DNA of 51,327 nucleotides from Coptodactyla brooksi (taxonomy: Eukaryota > Arthropoda > Insecta > Coleoptera > Scarabaeidae): assembly GCA_033557675.1 (NCBI GenBank), contig JAWQRM010000004.1:1-51327 (forward strand). Reading direction: 5' to 3'. The notes beneath the pieces are model-generated. The model was not told the DNA's origin and did not search any database. It saw only the letters and a list, made by a program, of their open reading frames with translations. The position numbers and the translations under genes were made by a program. Below, in pieces: positions 25,766 to 38,180 of this stretch. Numbering within the stretch: the stretch's first letter is position 1; every line of letters starts with the position of its first letter.

Positions 25766-28700
25766 TGTTAAGTTGTTGTAAACCAACATCTTTTGTTGTA
25801 TTTAGTTTGCTTCTTTCATCTGGACTTTTAACCAGTTATAATTATCATCAATAAAAAGACGTAGCCGGTTTTATAAACATAAACAAGTGGTTCGAGATTT
25901 TACCATATGACACTAATTTAGAGAAACAAAACAAACATTTTACGAAATATTGTACTTTGGTGTCAAGTTAGAGGTCGCGGTTGAACAACAGAACGCGTAG
26001 GACATCAATTGTTTCGCAATTTCATCCAAGCCAATAGCAACAAAAGCTTTGAACGTTAGGTGTTGATTAATATTAATAGTATTTAGCGATATCAAAATAA
26101 TTCATCGCAGCCAAGAAATAAAAAGTATAATTGAGATTGTTAGTACTGTAAAGTTCTAGTAATGTTATATGTACAGAAAGTCACGTTTTTTATTTATAAA
26201 TAGGGGTGGGTTGTTTAGGTTTTATCTCATTACTTAATTTATATATCAATTTAAAATTTAAATCAAAATAAAAGTGTTGTTTAGGCCTGTACAAGAATAT
26301 AACAGCGATAAAGAAGACATAGAGTGTAGTATGAACTATAGTAGTATAAGAGTGTAAAACAATGTATCGTTAAACATATCAAAATAAATTCAGTTTCTCA
26401 AGCTCTGTGGATGTACATGGGTTTAGCCCATAAGATAGGTTTATAGAGGAGCTCAGGAGACAGGTCTGTACAGGACTTGTATCCCCCACTACTCTTGCAG
26501 CTTAGTCTTGCAGGACAAGTCAGTTCAGAACCTTCTTGCAGCGTAGGTGTGTTCTGTATTTTAGTGTCATCTATAAACATTTTTTTCTTGAACACTGTTC
26601 TTCTGTAGCAGTTTATAGAATAACTAGTTTTTTTTAATAAAATAGATGAACAGTGCTGTATTGGACAGGTAGTAACTGAAGTGTGCTACAAAACATTTTA
26701 TGGTTCAATTTCAAAAGATGTTTAAACTTAGTTCAAGTTCTTCTGTTTCGTCAATTTGTGGGTACCATGAAAGATATTGAAGTACCATTTCCATATTTTT
26801 GATAGAGTATAAGAGAAATAAAACATTTGCCCATGTTAAGTTATTAAAAAATGTTTGTTCTGAACAGAAGAAATAGTTCTTCATATTGAAACACTTAAAA
26901 CCAGATTTGAAAACTGTATTACCAATAAAATGAACAAGACAATATTATAAATTCCGTGGCATTGCAGAGAATATAGGTGCTATGTAAGATCAGAAACTGC
27001 ACTTTACGAAGATCATTGTGTTAGTAAAATTACATCTTTAACATTGAAAATGAATGACAGTGGCGTGTGTATGTGTATATGATGGACAGTGGTGGCTTGC
27101 AAAGTATTTGTGCATTTTTATCACCCTATTGGACCAAGAATGTCATTCAAGAAATCTGGTAGTGATCAAGAGTTTGGGTCCCCATGAAAAATATGTTAAG
27201 AAAATTTTCTGTGCTTGAACCTACCACACCAACAAGGAGGTCTTATTTGATTTCACAAAAGTTACCTGAAAAATGAGTATGCTTCTTAATAATCACTTAG
27301 ATTAGGAAGCACATTAAAAGTAAGTTCAATTGTAATTATTATAAATATTTTATTTGTTTAGTTATAAAAACAATAGGCCTACATACAAATTTTCCTTACT
27401 TTGTGTTTTTGGATATTATAAGTTACTTTAACTCAATATAGAACTATACCCTATCAAACTTAGCCAATGAGACATTTGATTGGGTAACTGTAATTAGATT
27501 AATTATGGCAGTAATGCGTACTATTTCCTAATATTCAAAAATTCATAACATAGTTCAGAGTCAAATATCAAAGTTGAAATTTTTACTCTACTTTGGTATC
27601 ACTTAAGTGTACACAATGTGCAAAAATTACGTTTTTGCATGCAGTCCCACCAGAGATATATCACCCCTTCATTATTATTTAAGGTTCTTAAAAGTGAAAT
27701 TTTTCAAGTTTCATCACAAAACTTTGGAGGCCACTTTGACTGGTAAATTTTGCGAAAATGATGTTCAGTGCAATGTTGTTGCATAATCCAATCCACAGAT
27801 AATCAATTTAACGCTAATGTCTTCAAAATAAAAATTGATGCGAGCCTCTAAACAAAAATGGCCGCCGCTCACGAACGGTGTGAGGTATTTTTTAAACTGT
27901 TTTGAGCTCCTTGTTTACATGGTGAAAACATAAATAAATCAAAATATTTTAAAGTGGTCAAGCAACCATATTTATTTTTATTGGAACTTTCCAAGAAATG
28001 CATGTTTATATCACTCAAGGTTATATGGCAGCATAAATTAAATGTTGCCTGCATTAACCACAATAACATTACGTAAAGCAAAAAGGATACATTATATGTA
28101 TAACTACAACACTAATTTTGTTTCTACAATTTTCATTATTTTAACCTATATGGGTAGAAACATCGTTGAATCTCAAAATAAATCACATCTTGGTTACACC
28201 TTCGTGTTTCGCAGATTTCGTAAATCTCTAAGTTGTCCTGCCCCATTGCTTAGAAAGCTACATGTGTTGCTTCACGTTAAGATGCATTTAAGATAACATT
28301 TTTGTGCTATCTGGAGCAATAACCCTCACAGTGCAGAATGCGTGTTATCGTAACAGTGTATTTTCTAAAAATTGTTTCAGTTAATTGACTTCTGTCACTA
28401 TTTTTAGACGTTGTATATTGTTATTAGCTGATGATTAAGTATACATTTCTCGGGGAGAAAAGAAAATAAATAAACATACGTCAATTTTTCCAGAACTAAT
28501 TTTCAATTGCAGTATTAAAACAAGTCGTAAAACAAACATAAATTCAGAAAACTTTATGACCCAATAACAGATTCAATTTATTTATTCGTTATGCTTCAAA
28601 AATAGAACGGTATAGACTCCACAAGGACGTGTCGCCGATTTACATAAGGTTGGAAACAGCAAAGTGCGTCGCAAATAGTAGCGGTCAATATTAAGGCACA

Positions 28701-29330
28701 TTTATTTCTACTTAATACTCTTGTGAAAGATATATAAATTCAGTACTGATAAACCAGAGTGTTTTTGTTAAAATTCTGTTTTAACTGCAAACTTCGCGAC
28801 AAGTTGTTCAAACAGGGACTATACTTATATGCACACGATACTGAAGTAACCAATGCATGTGTCATTAAAACCTTCGGAAGGAAAAAACACTTTTCTTAAT
28901 TCTTGCTATAATTTTTATAACAAAAATAAAACTATTGCTTTCTAAAATTATGTCTTCAGATTTGTCCATAAATGATTGTTTCTTGTAGTGATTTCTAAAG
29001 ACAATTTACACTCCTACAGTACCAAGATGGAAAATTTGACTGATCTGAGTGTGAAAATAATACCAGGAATCTAGAATAATACAAGCAGCCAACCTTTTCA
29101 ACCTGAAATGCCCTCTAACGTAAAAAGCGATTTATACGATAGATTGTGACATTGTTTTGCAACTCAGATCGGTCTATCTGATATGATTTCATAATACGTT
29201 AAATTTAAAATTCTATTTTATTTTCCTCTAAAGTGGATTTTAAGAATTTGTTTTATTTTTGATTATTTTTTAGAACGATTAATTTGTACATTTAGAATTC
29301 TAAGTAAAACGAAGTCACCGCTACGCCAAA
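25766..29330. other. long stretch without a recognised gene
   Basis: AT-rich non-coding sequence, probably gemini intron or intergenic. Frames at 26398-26595, 27869-28081 and 28042-28296 carry no known motif. 26395-26560 is somewhat GC-richer. No transposon protein was recognised. Confidence 0.4.
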
Positions 29331-29344
29331 ATTTGCAGAGAGGA

Positions 29345-29389
29345 TGCTCGACGCACGTTTCGCTAAGCAAGTTAGCATCATCAAGAGTG
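29345..29389 (-). ncRNA. hammerhead-ribozyme-like motif, copy 1 (beside a Penelope-like element)
   Basis: On the minus strand the order is CTC, then TTGATGA (core CUGAUGA with its first base changed), an extra T, a perfect 5-bp hairpin stem GCTAA/TTAGC, then GAAAC, GTGC, GTC and GAG. This corresponds to a type I hammerhead with a two-base-pair stem III (AC/GT), cleavage expected after GTC, and a short stem I (CTC/GAG). The C-to-T change at the core's first base should impair cleavage. An extra base between the core and stem II is not canonical and occurs in every copy. The Penelope link is supported by the adjoining GIY-YIG remnant in the same orientation. Confidence 0.55.
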
Positions 29390-30020
29390 ATGAAAGACTA
29401 ACTACTAGCTAACCTAAGACGCTATATATTCTAAAAGTCGACGCTTCATTGATTCTTAATTGGTTTTTCGCACCAATAGGAGACCAATTAAGCGTTTCCT
29501 TACCTTATCCCCACTACCCATTTTACACAAATTCTCCCCGTACAGCGTTTCCCGTCCCCGTGTTATCTAGCCTAAGGATACAGAGCCCCTGGCCCTACCC
29601 TTTACAACCGCCACCCCTCCAGCGTTTCCTCTAAATCTATTAAACCTAGTCTATCAAACTATACAAAGGGCTAATCAGTATTGGCCCTCTGTCTTTATTA
29701 AGTCTATTCCTACATTTAATAATGTCTGTGCTTTCAAATGTATCTAACAACTTACTGTTGGATATATTTCTAAGCAGTTTTTCATTTTCTAAACTTTATC
29801 CTGTGGTTGTTGTTGAAATCATGTTCGGCAGCGCTAGGTATTTCAGTTCGACAATACTTTAAGTGAACCTTGTTTTGAACCTTGACTACTCTTGACTTGA
29901 GTACTCTTTGAACCTTGTTTTGACTGATCTTCTAGTTTGTCCAACATACTTAGCTACATTGATTGTGATAAAAAGTAGTGTGAGCTGTAATGTGTCTGGC
30001 TAAGGTAGATGACGATGATG
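29390..30020 (-). pseudogene. Penelope-like retroelement, GIY-YIG endonuclease remnant
   Basis: Minus strand, about 29960-29640: KYVGQTRRSVKTRFKEYSSQ, then a broken middle, then AEHDFNNNHRIKF-like sequence in a second frame, ENEKLLRNISNSKLLDTFES, DIIKCRNRLNKDRGPILISP and LYSLID. YVGQTxR is the motif before the catalytic Arg of GIY-YIG nucleases, and the LNKDxGPIxxSPLYSLI end is characteristic of Penelope-like elements. The reverse transcriptase that should precede it was not recognised. A ~240-bp pyrimidine-rich tract (as read on the plus strand) and the hammerhead-like copy 1 follow the stop in the expected 3' order. The Pro-rich plus-strand frame at 29449-29634 is antisense to this tail. 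Confidence 0.8.
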
Positions 30021-30289
30021 AAATAGAAGTTGTATCTTCAAGGGCAGAGGTCCTATATTACATTCTAAAAAGATCTCGTAAGTGTGGTTTTGCTTTGAAA
30101 TCTTTGTTTTCTTGATAAATTTTTCTGTAGAACTTCACTCATCCCACGTTCAACATTATTATAACGTTCAGTATTTGAAGCAGTAGCATCAAGTTCTAAT
30201 ACAGTCACATTAATTTTGGAGATTTCTTTTCTACTTCTGCAATTCTTTCCTCTTCTTGTTAAGTCTCCATGGGTATCCCATTCGCCATT

Positions 30290-30915
30290 TATTAACTATC
30301 CGTGGGCATAATCCACTGATTCAACAATGTCTTCCACTTTAACATCTAAACTAAGCTCATTAGCAATCCTCGCAATTGTTTGAATTAATACATCAGTACT
30401 ATACGATTTCCAAAAATCACGAAGGAGTACTACATCACTTTCTATGGCTAGGGAAAAAGTCGTGTGCAAATGAATCGCTTTGAACATAGCTATAGCGCCT
30501 GATCCATTGGTTGCAGCACAGCAATTGTGGTGTTGGGAAGATACACTACTTTTACGTTTGGGTGTAGATCATTAAGATGCTGGGGGTTCCTGGAGCACTA
30601 ACTGGCAGGAGAATAATTTTAAATGGAACTCTCATTTTTAAACAATAATCCTGGACTGAATGTATGAAGCAGTTTAAAAACCAATCTTCAAATATAGGTT
30701 GCATCATCCATGCCTTTTAGCAAATGAGCAGACAGGCAGTAAATTTGGGGAAAATATTTCCCCAATTTCATGCTGGCTATATCATCAAAAGGAAATTCAT
30801 TAACAAGATGTGCCGTCTGTATTTCACAAAATGAAATTTGTAAGAGGCCGCGGTACTGGTGCACGGTGCCCGTAAAATGCCACTTTGTGTCGTATCCTGT
30901 TTCAAAAAATACCAC
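30290..30915 (-). pseudogene. Tigger/pogo (DDE_1) transposase remnant, internally deleted
   Basis: Minus strand, order preserved. KWHFTGTVHQYRGLLQ, HLVNEFPFDDIASMKLGKYF and PQIYCLSAHLLKGMDDATYI (30915-30690) correspond to the segment ending at the first catalytic block, whose NxDETG has decayed to CLSAHLL. After a deletion comes APGTPS then LNDLHPNVKVVYLP and LQPMDQ (about 30590-30500, several frames), then MFKAIHLHTTFSLAIESD and LRDFWKSYSTDVLIQTIARI (30487-30300). The LDNAPGHP block with the second Asp is degraded to SAPGTP. This is the jerky/Tigger branch, distinct from the pogo-like copy at 36690-38180. Dead by several frameshifts. Confidence 0.83.
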
Positions 30916-31899
30916 GCTGTAATGACCATTATTGCAATTTTGGGATTTTTAATAACAAGAATTATTTCAGCGATGAATTGTTAATTTATTTGAATAAATA
31001 TAAGCTTTGCTTTAATTTGGTTGGAAAATGTATAATATTTAATTGGCCTTCATTTGACCTGAATACTTGTCATTCCTTGATTTTATTTATGCTAAGAGTT
31101 TGACAAAAAAGTTTTTCCACTACCATTCAGAGTTTAATTTAATTCAGAGGTTAACCGTTCAGAGATAGCAGATGTAATAAAGGTAAAACTGGTAGAGTAC
31201 AAAAAAGAACAGTTAAAATAATTGATAATAAAAAATACCGTGAAAGCAATAATGCTTTTATTTTAAAAATAAATGTACAAATACATTCCTGTAAATTTCG
31301 ACCTTACTACCAAGTTTGATTCCATAGCTTCCAACTGAAATTTTACATATAAAATTTAAAATTTTCACTAAAATTTTGCTATTCACATTTTTATATTAAT
31401 CAAAATCTTGCAGTATTCTTGGTCGATGGTGAACTACAAAATGAATTTTATCAGCACGACTACTCTCGAGCAAATAAACTCTTGTTAACATTTTCAGATT
31501 TAAGAACTCCCGGGTTTTTATTGCTACCTAAAAATAAAGTCTATAAAACTCGACTTCAAAATTTGCTGGATTTGGAAATGACCATTTCAAGACAGTTAGA
31601 AGAGACATGTATTTCGTTCATGATTTGAAAACAATAATTTATGTATTTTATTATATAGGTTCTAATATCTCTAGATTCAGTAATTCTCAAACGATTTTTG
31701 CTCTTTTGCTTTCAGAAAAAGTAACATTAAAAATTGGTTAAATACTTAACAATTAGTTTAAGTACATTTTTGAAATAATACCATGACAAAATCTAAGGTA
31801 AATTAGTTTTCCTATTATAATATTACTGTAATTAGTCTTAGAAACCAGCCGTCAGTTTTTTCTTGCTTAAAATTTACTATATACAGTCATTTAAGAATT
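30916..31899. other. no recognised gene
   Basis: AT-rich. A 69-codon plus-strand frame at 31419-31628 has no known motif. The left part may hold further unrecognisable 5' sequence of the Tigger remnant. Confidence 0.35.
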
Positions 31900-32728
31900 G
31901 TCACCCAATCGCTCTACATTTTTTGACTATATCCTGGATTCCTTCTCCACAGTTTTATCAAATGACCAGCAATACAGTATATCAGATCCTGTAACTTTCT
32001 CCTCTTGAGTCTTCTCAGTTGATGCCCACGGTTCAATAATTGCATGCCTTCAACATTGACATTACCATGTAGTTTATTTTCATGTTTTTCGGTACAGCGT
32101 TTGATTTCTGCACCAATTGTGCGTGCCTTAAAATGACGATGAATGTTATGGTTTCTGGCGGATCAGGATGCATTAACTATAAGCTTCAACACTTTGTTCT
32201 GGAATATCTGTGTTTTCTTGATGTTCAATTGTCTAGTACAGCCCCAAATCTGTAACCCATACATCCATATTGGTTTTAGAACTTGCTTACATAGCCGCAA
32301 TTTGATGTATTGACAACTTGAATTGACACATCAGCAACCAGTAATTTGATATATTATTTGTAACTGTGCATATTTTTTCTTGACATGTTCCTTCCACTGG
32401 AGCTTGACATCAAGGGTTATGTCGAGGTATTTGATTGTGTTTATACAGGAAACTGTCAGTCAATAATTAAGGTTGTTCGCCATTCTGTTTTCTTGTTCGT
32501 AAAATCCACACACACACCTATTTGTTTTGACTGAGTTTTATTTTCCCCATTCCACTCCAAATGGCGATATTGTTCACAGCTGCTTGTAGTTCAATAGCAG
32601 CTTCCTCTTCGTTAGTTTCGCTACTTTGTTCTCCGAGTTTGGAAAGTATCATAAGTGTATAAGAGTTACAAGGTAGGCCCAAGAACACAGCCCTGCAGTC
32701 CTCCAGCATTCATGGAAGTGGGCTTAGA
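31900..32728 (-). pseudogene. jockey-type non-LTR retrotransposon, C-terminal RT end
   Basis: Minus strand, about 32725-31910. A broken palm comes first, with LQAAVNNIAIWSGMGKIKLS just after where the YADD box should be. Then follow INTIKYLDITLDVKLQWKEH (jockey 'VKYLGxxLDxxLxWxxH'), KQVLKPIWMYGLQIWGCTRQ, LNIKKTQIFQNKVLKLIVNA and ARNHNIHRHF, all typical of the jockey thumb and tail. A stop or frameshift occurs every 30-60 codons. Its upstream part (endonuclease and most of the RT) is absent, so it is a 5'-truncated copy. Confidence 0.85.
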
Positions 32729-32775
32729 GTATTGATCATATATATATACCTTATATGATGGTATATGATCAATAC
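32729..32775. repeat. 47-bp inverted repeat at the edge of the jockey remnant
   Basis: GTATTGATCATAT and its reverse complement ATATGATCAATAC flank an AT-rich centre that is itself partly self-complementary. It could mark an insertion junction or a hairpin. Confidence 0.75.
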
Positions 32776-33370
32776 GGTAACAATTACGATTCTTTTATTC
32801 GATTTCATTTCCATGTGGGATTTTTGCAGGTTGTTGCTGATGTCACAATTTAATTTACGTTGGTCTTATCTTTGTTCCTTTTACTTTTCCCCTTTCTGAT
32901 AACCTATTTTTTCTCTTACTATTTTCCTTTTCTTTATAATTAATTTTACTACCCAACAATAATAGAAGGCATTTTATTCTGTAATTTCTATTAGCTTGTC
33001 TTAAAGCAATACAATAATATTATAGGGGTTCATAAGTAATTTTTGAAGAAGGATTTCTGACATCTGAACATTAATTTAAATTTTACCAAAAGATTATCTA
33101 AAGATTCGGATGTCATATTTGGCAACTAACTAGTAATTACTTCAAATACGGTTGATATCGCGGCATTTAGAAAGTAAAACTTTTTTGTTTAAAGAAGATA
33201 AGAGGAATAGAGGAATTTTTGAAGATAGTATAGATATTTAGACCACATTCGTGTTCACATTCGTCACATTTTCGCAATTGGCAGTAAGGGGTTTGAACCG
33301 CCACATAGAAGTAATTTGATTACAGAAAACTACGTTATTGAATATAATTAAAACATGGAAAAGGGCATAA
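32776..33370. other. AT-rich, nothing recognised
   Basis: No gene or repeat identified. Confidence 0.4.
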
Positions 33371-34095
33371 AAGATACAGACTCAAATCCGCAGAGTATAA
33401 AACCGATGTAGAGGCGCAGTAGCAACGGTCCTTAATGTCGGGAAAGCAGAAAGGTCAGACTCGGGTGGATCGATACATGAATTATTCAATAGAGTGTGGA
33501 AAGTGAATGAACTTTTTCTCTACCCGCTATAGAGAACGACGTCGAAAACGTCACGAGGCGCGAAACTGAGTCAACACTTTACTGTAATTACCAATTTCAC
33601 TCGACTTCCAAACTACAACGTCTAAATTATTAAACCTTCAGGTAAATTTAGTTAAATTCGTTTTCACGAAGAAGTATACGAGTCAAATAAGTGATTTGAA
33701 AAATAAAATCCCTAGTTGTCACCTTGTCAAAGATAAAAGGCGGCTTACTATCTCACCCCAGTATATATGTGTGACAGCTAAAAAATCGAAAACTTAAACC
33801 GATAGAAAAGCAAGTGTTCCGCAACAGCTGGCCCATTCTGATCCAATAACCGGACCGTGGCTGAGAGCCCATTCGTTCGCCCAACTACCCGGCTACCCGC
33901 GGTTCAAATTAGCCATATCGTCACTTGGGGAGGTCACCCCATGCACCCCGCGGCTAGCCCCAGGGCACATGACACCTCGTCTATTAACTGTTTTATTGTA
34001 ACGTTTCAATCCCCGCCGACGTATCGTGCTAAATGTACCCCGGTCGTTGCAGTGCAGTACCGGGTTCAGTCACATAAAAACGAAAATCTATCTTA
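33371..34095. other. GC-richer islet, candidate regulatory element or non-coding exon
   Basis: Around 33830-34050 base composition is clearly richer in G and C, with CpG dinucleotides, than the flanks. A GTG-start frame at 33857-34096 is open on the plus strand but matches nothing. Short motifs such as AGATAAAAGG (GATA-type) near 33731 are present. A conserved enhancer, an untranslated exon or relic coding DNA are all possible. Confidence 0.3.
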
Positions 34096-35249
34096 GAGCC
34101 ATAACTATAACATATCTGTAGCATTTTACTTTAATAGAAAATATTGATATTGCGAAAACTCAAACTTACAAGTTGAAAGTGCTTTTTATATAAACATGTT
34201 TAATTATTTTTCCATATAAAAACCCAAAATCAAATTGTATATGCAGAGTGTTTACAAACATTTTACAATAATAAACAATGCTACAGGTTTTTATAAACAT
34301 AAATCTCGAAAAGCTTCTTAAAAGCTTACTTGGAGTACTTCCACTGGGCGCTCAATATGCAATTAGAAATAATTCTCACAATGACGTTTATGATCACTTT
34401 GATAAAGGCTGATAAAGGCTGATAAAAGCTTTGATAAGGGTTTAATTGCTTATTAAAGCTGTTGAATCGGCTCAGACATTTATCTCTGAGTGATGCTTTC
34501 AAGAGGCCATAACCCTCCGAAACTGATTTTCCAGTTTTAAAACAATATTATATATTATATACAATATTATATGTTCCATTTTTTCAATCATTTTCTAAAT
34601 CGATAAATCCATCGACAAGCGAAAATACGTCTTTATTTACGAAATTGTCACTCTGCACTGAACAAACATTCCGCTGTAATATTTTTTTTAGATTTCAAGG
34701 ACAAAATAAGTGACGAGACTTGTCTCAAAACTTTCCGATCACACGTCGTATTATTAAAAAAATTCGGTCTAATGTGCAAACTTTATTTCATGACTTCCTA
34801 TATAAAGTCATTTTCCGAAAAAAAATCCAATAAAGTATACGTAGCTTCCTTTTTCTGATAACACCAGACTTATTTTATACTAACTTGACAAGTTATCGAT
34901 CACAGTGTTAAGGTTAATAATATCCTTTGTTACAAATTATCTTTCTTTTTTCGGTCATTCTATTTCATCTATCGACAATTGTCTACTGTCAATGAAAAAT
35001 TGACAATTTATTAACAAAATTTGACAATTCACCAGGAATACTTTCAAAATTAATTTTTTAAATCAGATAATCAAATAAAGTATCGATAATTTTGGGCATA
35101 AAAGCAGCAGTAAAGGAAAACCGGTATAATGCGGAATTTGGCACCACAACCACGGTAATTTTTTTAATGTTTCTTATATATTACATTCCACAAAAGAATA
35201 CAAACCGTTCTAAATAAATAAATTAACAAACAACTATACGCTGTAAAAT
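34096..35249. other. AT-rich, nothing recognised
   Basis: Only a small tandem run (GATAAAGGCT repeated, 34401-34435) and AT-rich palindromes (34541-34575) are seen. Confidence 0.4.
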
Positions 35250-35400
35250 TGAGGATTTAGAACCTTTGACTTCGTAACAAAATTAAAACAAAGGTTATCA
35301 CTACAACGAAATAGGAAAAAAATGTTAGATGCATATTTCGCTAACCAACTTAGCATCATCAGGGGCGATTATAGACTAGGCGCTGTATGTATACATATAC
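35250..35400 (-). ncRNA. hammerhead-like copy 2 within a Penelope-end fragment
   Basis: Minus strand at about 35325-35368: CTGATGA (intact core), extra T, stem GCTAA/TTAGC, GAAAT, ATGC, ATC. Compared with copies 1 and 3 the stem III pair C-G has become T-A on both sides, a compensating change, while stem I no longer pairs. The adjoining 70 bases (for example GAACCTTTGA and CAAAATTAAAA) match those beside copy 3, so the repeat family is wider than the ribozyme-like part. No protein sequence accompanies it. Confidence 0.5.
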
Positions 35401-36689
35401 GCTTTGTGGAAAGTTTTTGTAACACAGGAATATCATTCAATGACACTTAACGTAGCAAGTTTGAAACGCGTTTCCATCTTTATATGATATATTACTACGC
35501 ACGTACAGACATGCCCAAACATGCACAGACTGGCATATTCGACCAGTATGAATGCATAATCTTGTTGGTTGCTATATAGTTATAATACACTTAAAGCATT
35601 CATATAAATGAGGTTAAAAATAAAATGTGCGAATAAAATAGAAATATCTCAATCTCTCTCTCTCTCTCCCTCTCCCTCTCTCTCTCTCTGTCCACCAGGT
35701 ATCTGCGTATGGCTGCGTATTTTCTTATAAAAACGGTTTTTCATATTTTAATAATTTTTATTATATCATAATAACGAATTTGATCAAAAAGTGCTACAAG
35801 TACAAGTACTATAGTACTACAGTCGAAAATTAAGCACAAAATTAACCACACAAGTACTACAGTCTTACATAAAACCCTCTCCAAGGTGATATTTTTAAGT
35901 CGAAGCACGTCTTAAGAGGTTAAAGTTGTATGTTTCAAAAAGTAGAGCCTACTAATTTAAAAACACATATACAGTAATATTTAAATTGTTTTTATATAGC
36001 CCCCCCATATCTTTTAATTTCTTTTACTTCTTTCTTCCAAATGCATAAATGCCGAAGGATATATGCATTTGCATATATCCTTGAAGTTTATATACAAATG
36101 CATTCATTATGTTTCATTAAAGGATTGCATATCAATGTACATAAGTAAGAATGTTAATATAACTAGTAAATTGTATCAGTGCCAACTAATTTAGCATAGA
36201 CGTCCATAGTGTGTTGAACTGCAATGTCAGGAGAAGCGGAAATCACTTTTATTTTTTTGTATTTTAAATTTTGAACTATCTGACAGTTTGGTCAGCATCT
36301 AAAAAAGCTTCTCCTTGAAAAGCTTTGAAAAGTAAAAAAAAATATTTTTAAAAATTAATTAAAAATTATTTTTAATTTTATTAAACTTATTAAATTAAAG
36401 AAACCTTTTAAATAAATACATTTCTTAAATTAAGTCGAAAATTAAAATGTTTTGTTTAATTTTTGGGGTAGTCTCTGGGAACATCATTTAAATGCTCTCG
36501 TTACTTTATTTTTTGATATTCTAAATCCAGCTTTTATAATAAATACAAATTATACATTTACAATACTATTAACATATTTTTTCGGAACCTATAATGTTGA
36601 TAATACCTGCATAACAAGTACGGAAAGTTAAATAACACGGTGATTTTACATTCAGTAATTTTGCACTAACTAATCAAATATATACAGGC
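35401..36689. other. non-coding; microsatellite and hairpin
   Basis: A (TC)n microsatellite lies at about 35650-35691. A perfect 13-bp hairpin with a two-base loop (AAGGATATATGCA and its complement) lies at 36055-36082. 36320-36420 is almost pure A/T. No gene recognised. Confidence 0.6.
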
Positions 36690-38180
36690 TGAATCGAAGT
36701 ATCTTCAAAAATTTCTGTCTGTAAAGAAAGGCTTCGGATCTTACAGAAACCATAGCGCTCTGAACAAACCTTCTGCGCATGGCCAGCAGAAGTCTTCAAA
36801 GTCTGAAAAATAAGGTGAGATAACGACATAGTATTTGAACGATACAAGCCCTTTAGCTTAATATTTTTAGTGGGACATCAGATAGGGCTATTTGATGATA
36901 TATTTTTAGATTTTGGAAACGATCACTAAAAATAATGAAAACACATTTACGTTTGTTCTTAATCAAGAACTACTTAATAGTTGAGTTAATTACTTAAAAC
37001 TCCAAATGTAATTGCACCTTGTGATTCAAAACAAGTACAGTAGGTTACCTCTACTGAACGAGGAAACCTGGTAATAGTTTTATTCATGATTAATGTAACT
37101 GGAAAAGGTTTACCACAAGCATTCGTGTTTCCCAGAGCGAAACCATCTAAAATGGAATTTACCAATGAATTACTGAGGAAGTTTTAAAAGCCTAAAAATA
37201 TTTCGCTAAACATATTCAGCCAACCACGACAATTCTACTCTTGATGGACAACCACATGTAAATTTGTGTGTGATATTATTCATTAGAGGAGAAGGCATTA
37301 TAGTATTAATTTTCCTACCATAATGCAGTCACCGACCGCAACCACTAGGTGTTAGTATCTATGAGCCATTCAAAACACGTTACCCAATTGCTATGAATGA
37401 ATGATGTCGGATCCTGGACAAACCATTGCCATCTATGAAGTTCTTCATTTCGTAATGAAGGTTACCTTTCCACATTTTCACCGTAAAACATTACGCAAGG
37501 CTTTGCAAAGACTGGAACATATGTTACTGATAGACCAGAACCTGACAGAATAATGAAGAAACAGAATAATGAAGAAACTGAACCAAAACCTGAAACACCT
37601 CATTCTTTTGCAAAAGACGCAACAAATGGATTGTGTGTTGTCCGAAAGCACTCTGCCTAAATCCACTGAAATAGCGTTAATAGAAAATATTTTTGTATCG
37701 TCAAAAATCTCCTGAACCCAGCACTTCAAAGCAAAATTTTATTTCACCGAAAATAGTTCGTCCTTACCCAAAAGCCCCTCTAAGGAAGACTGCCATAAGA
37801 GTAAGCCAAAAATGAAACCTGATGTTATAACAGACACCCCAAAAAGGGTTACATGGCAGAAAAAGAAAGTGTAGGAAAAGAAAAGAACAAATTAAAAAAT
37901 TAAAACAAAAAAAAATACAAAACTACCTAGGAAACAAAAGAAAAAGGACTATTCAAGTGAAGACTGTTCAGACAAGATTTCTTTGCATGACAGTTCATAA
38001 GACAGAAACGTGACAAGTGATGCAATAGAAACTAGTGATGAAAAATGCGTAGTATACAATGGAGAATATTCGAAGAGTGGTGATGAATGGTATCAGTGTA
38101 AATTGTGCTCTAAATGGGCCAATGAGTCATATGGAATAAAAGGCCAGTTGATCTTTTTCTGTAACAAGTGTTTCTGGTAA
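36690..38180 (+). pseudogene. pogo-like DDE_1 transposase remnant with C-terminal PHD-like zinc finger
   Basis: Plus strand, broken into frames. LSVKKGFGSYRNHSALNKPS near 36730 is followed by TERGNLVIVLFMINVTGKGL and PQAFVFPRAKPSKMEF (about 37057-37165), then QPRQFYS and LLLMDNH (37220-37252, with the second catalytic Asp intact). A broken region around 'VTDRPEPDR' (37525) and a long Lys-rich linker follow. At 38046-38180, CVVYNGEYSKSGDEWYQC then KLCSKWANESYG and FFCNKCFW end at TAA. The last part is a C-x12-C...CxxC finger resembling the PHD-type finger that ends many insect pogo-like transposases; it keeps the Cys-x2-Cys and Trp positions and is the best-preserved part. The first Asp block (DET) was not found. 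Confidence 0.8.

Noticed and set aside
29449..29634. Pro-rich plus-strand frame that could pass for a secreted peptide
   Set aside because: It is antisense to the tail of the Penelope-like element and has no signal peptide.
33890..33915. GGTTCAAAT stretch considered as a tRNA T-loop
   Set aside because: No acceptor stem, anticodon arm or D-arm could be paired around it.
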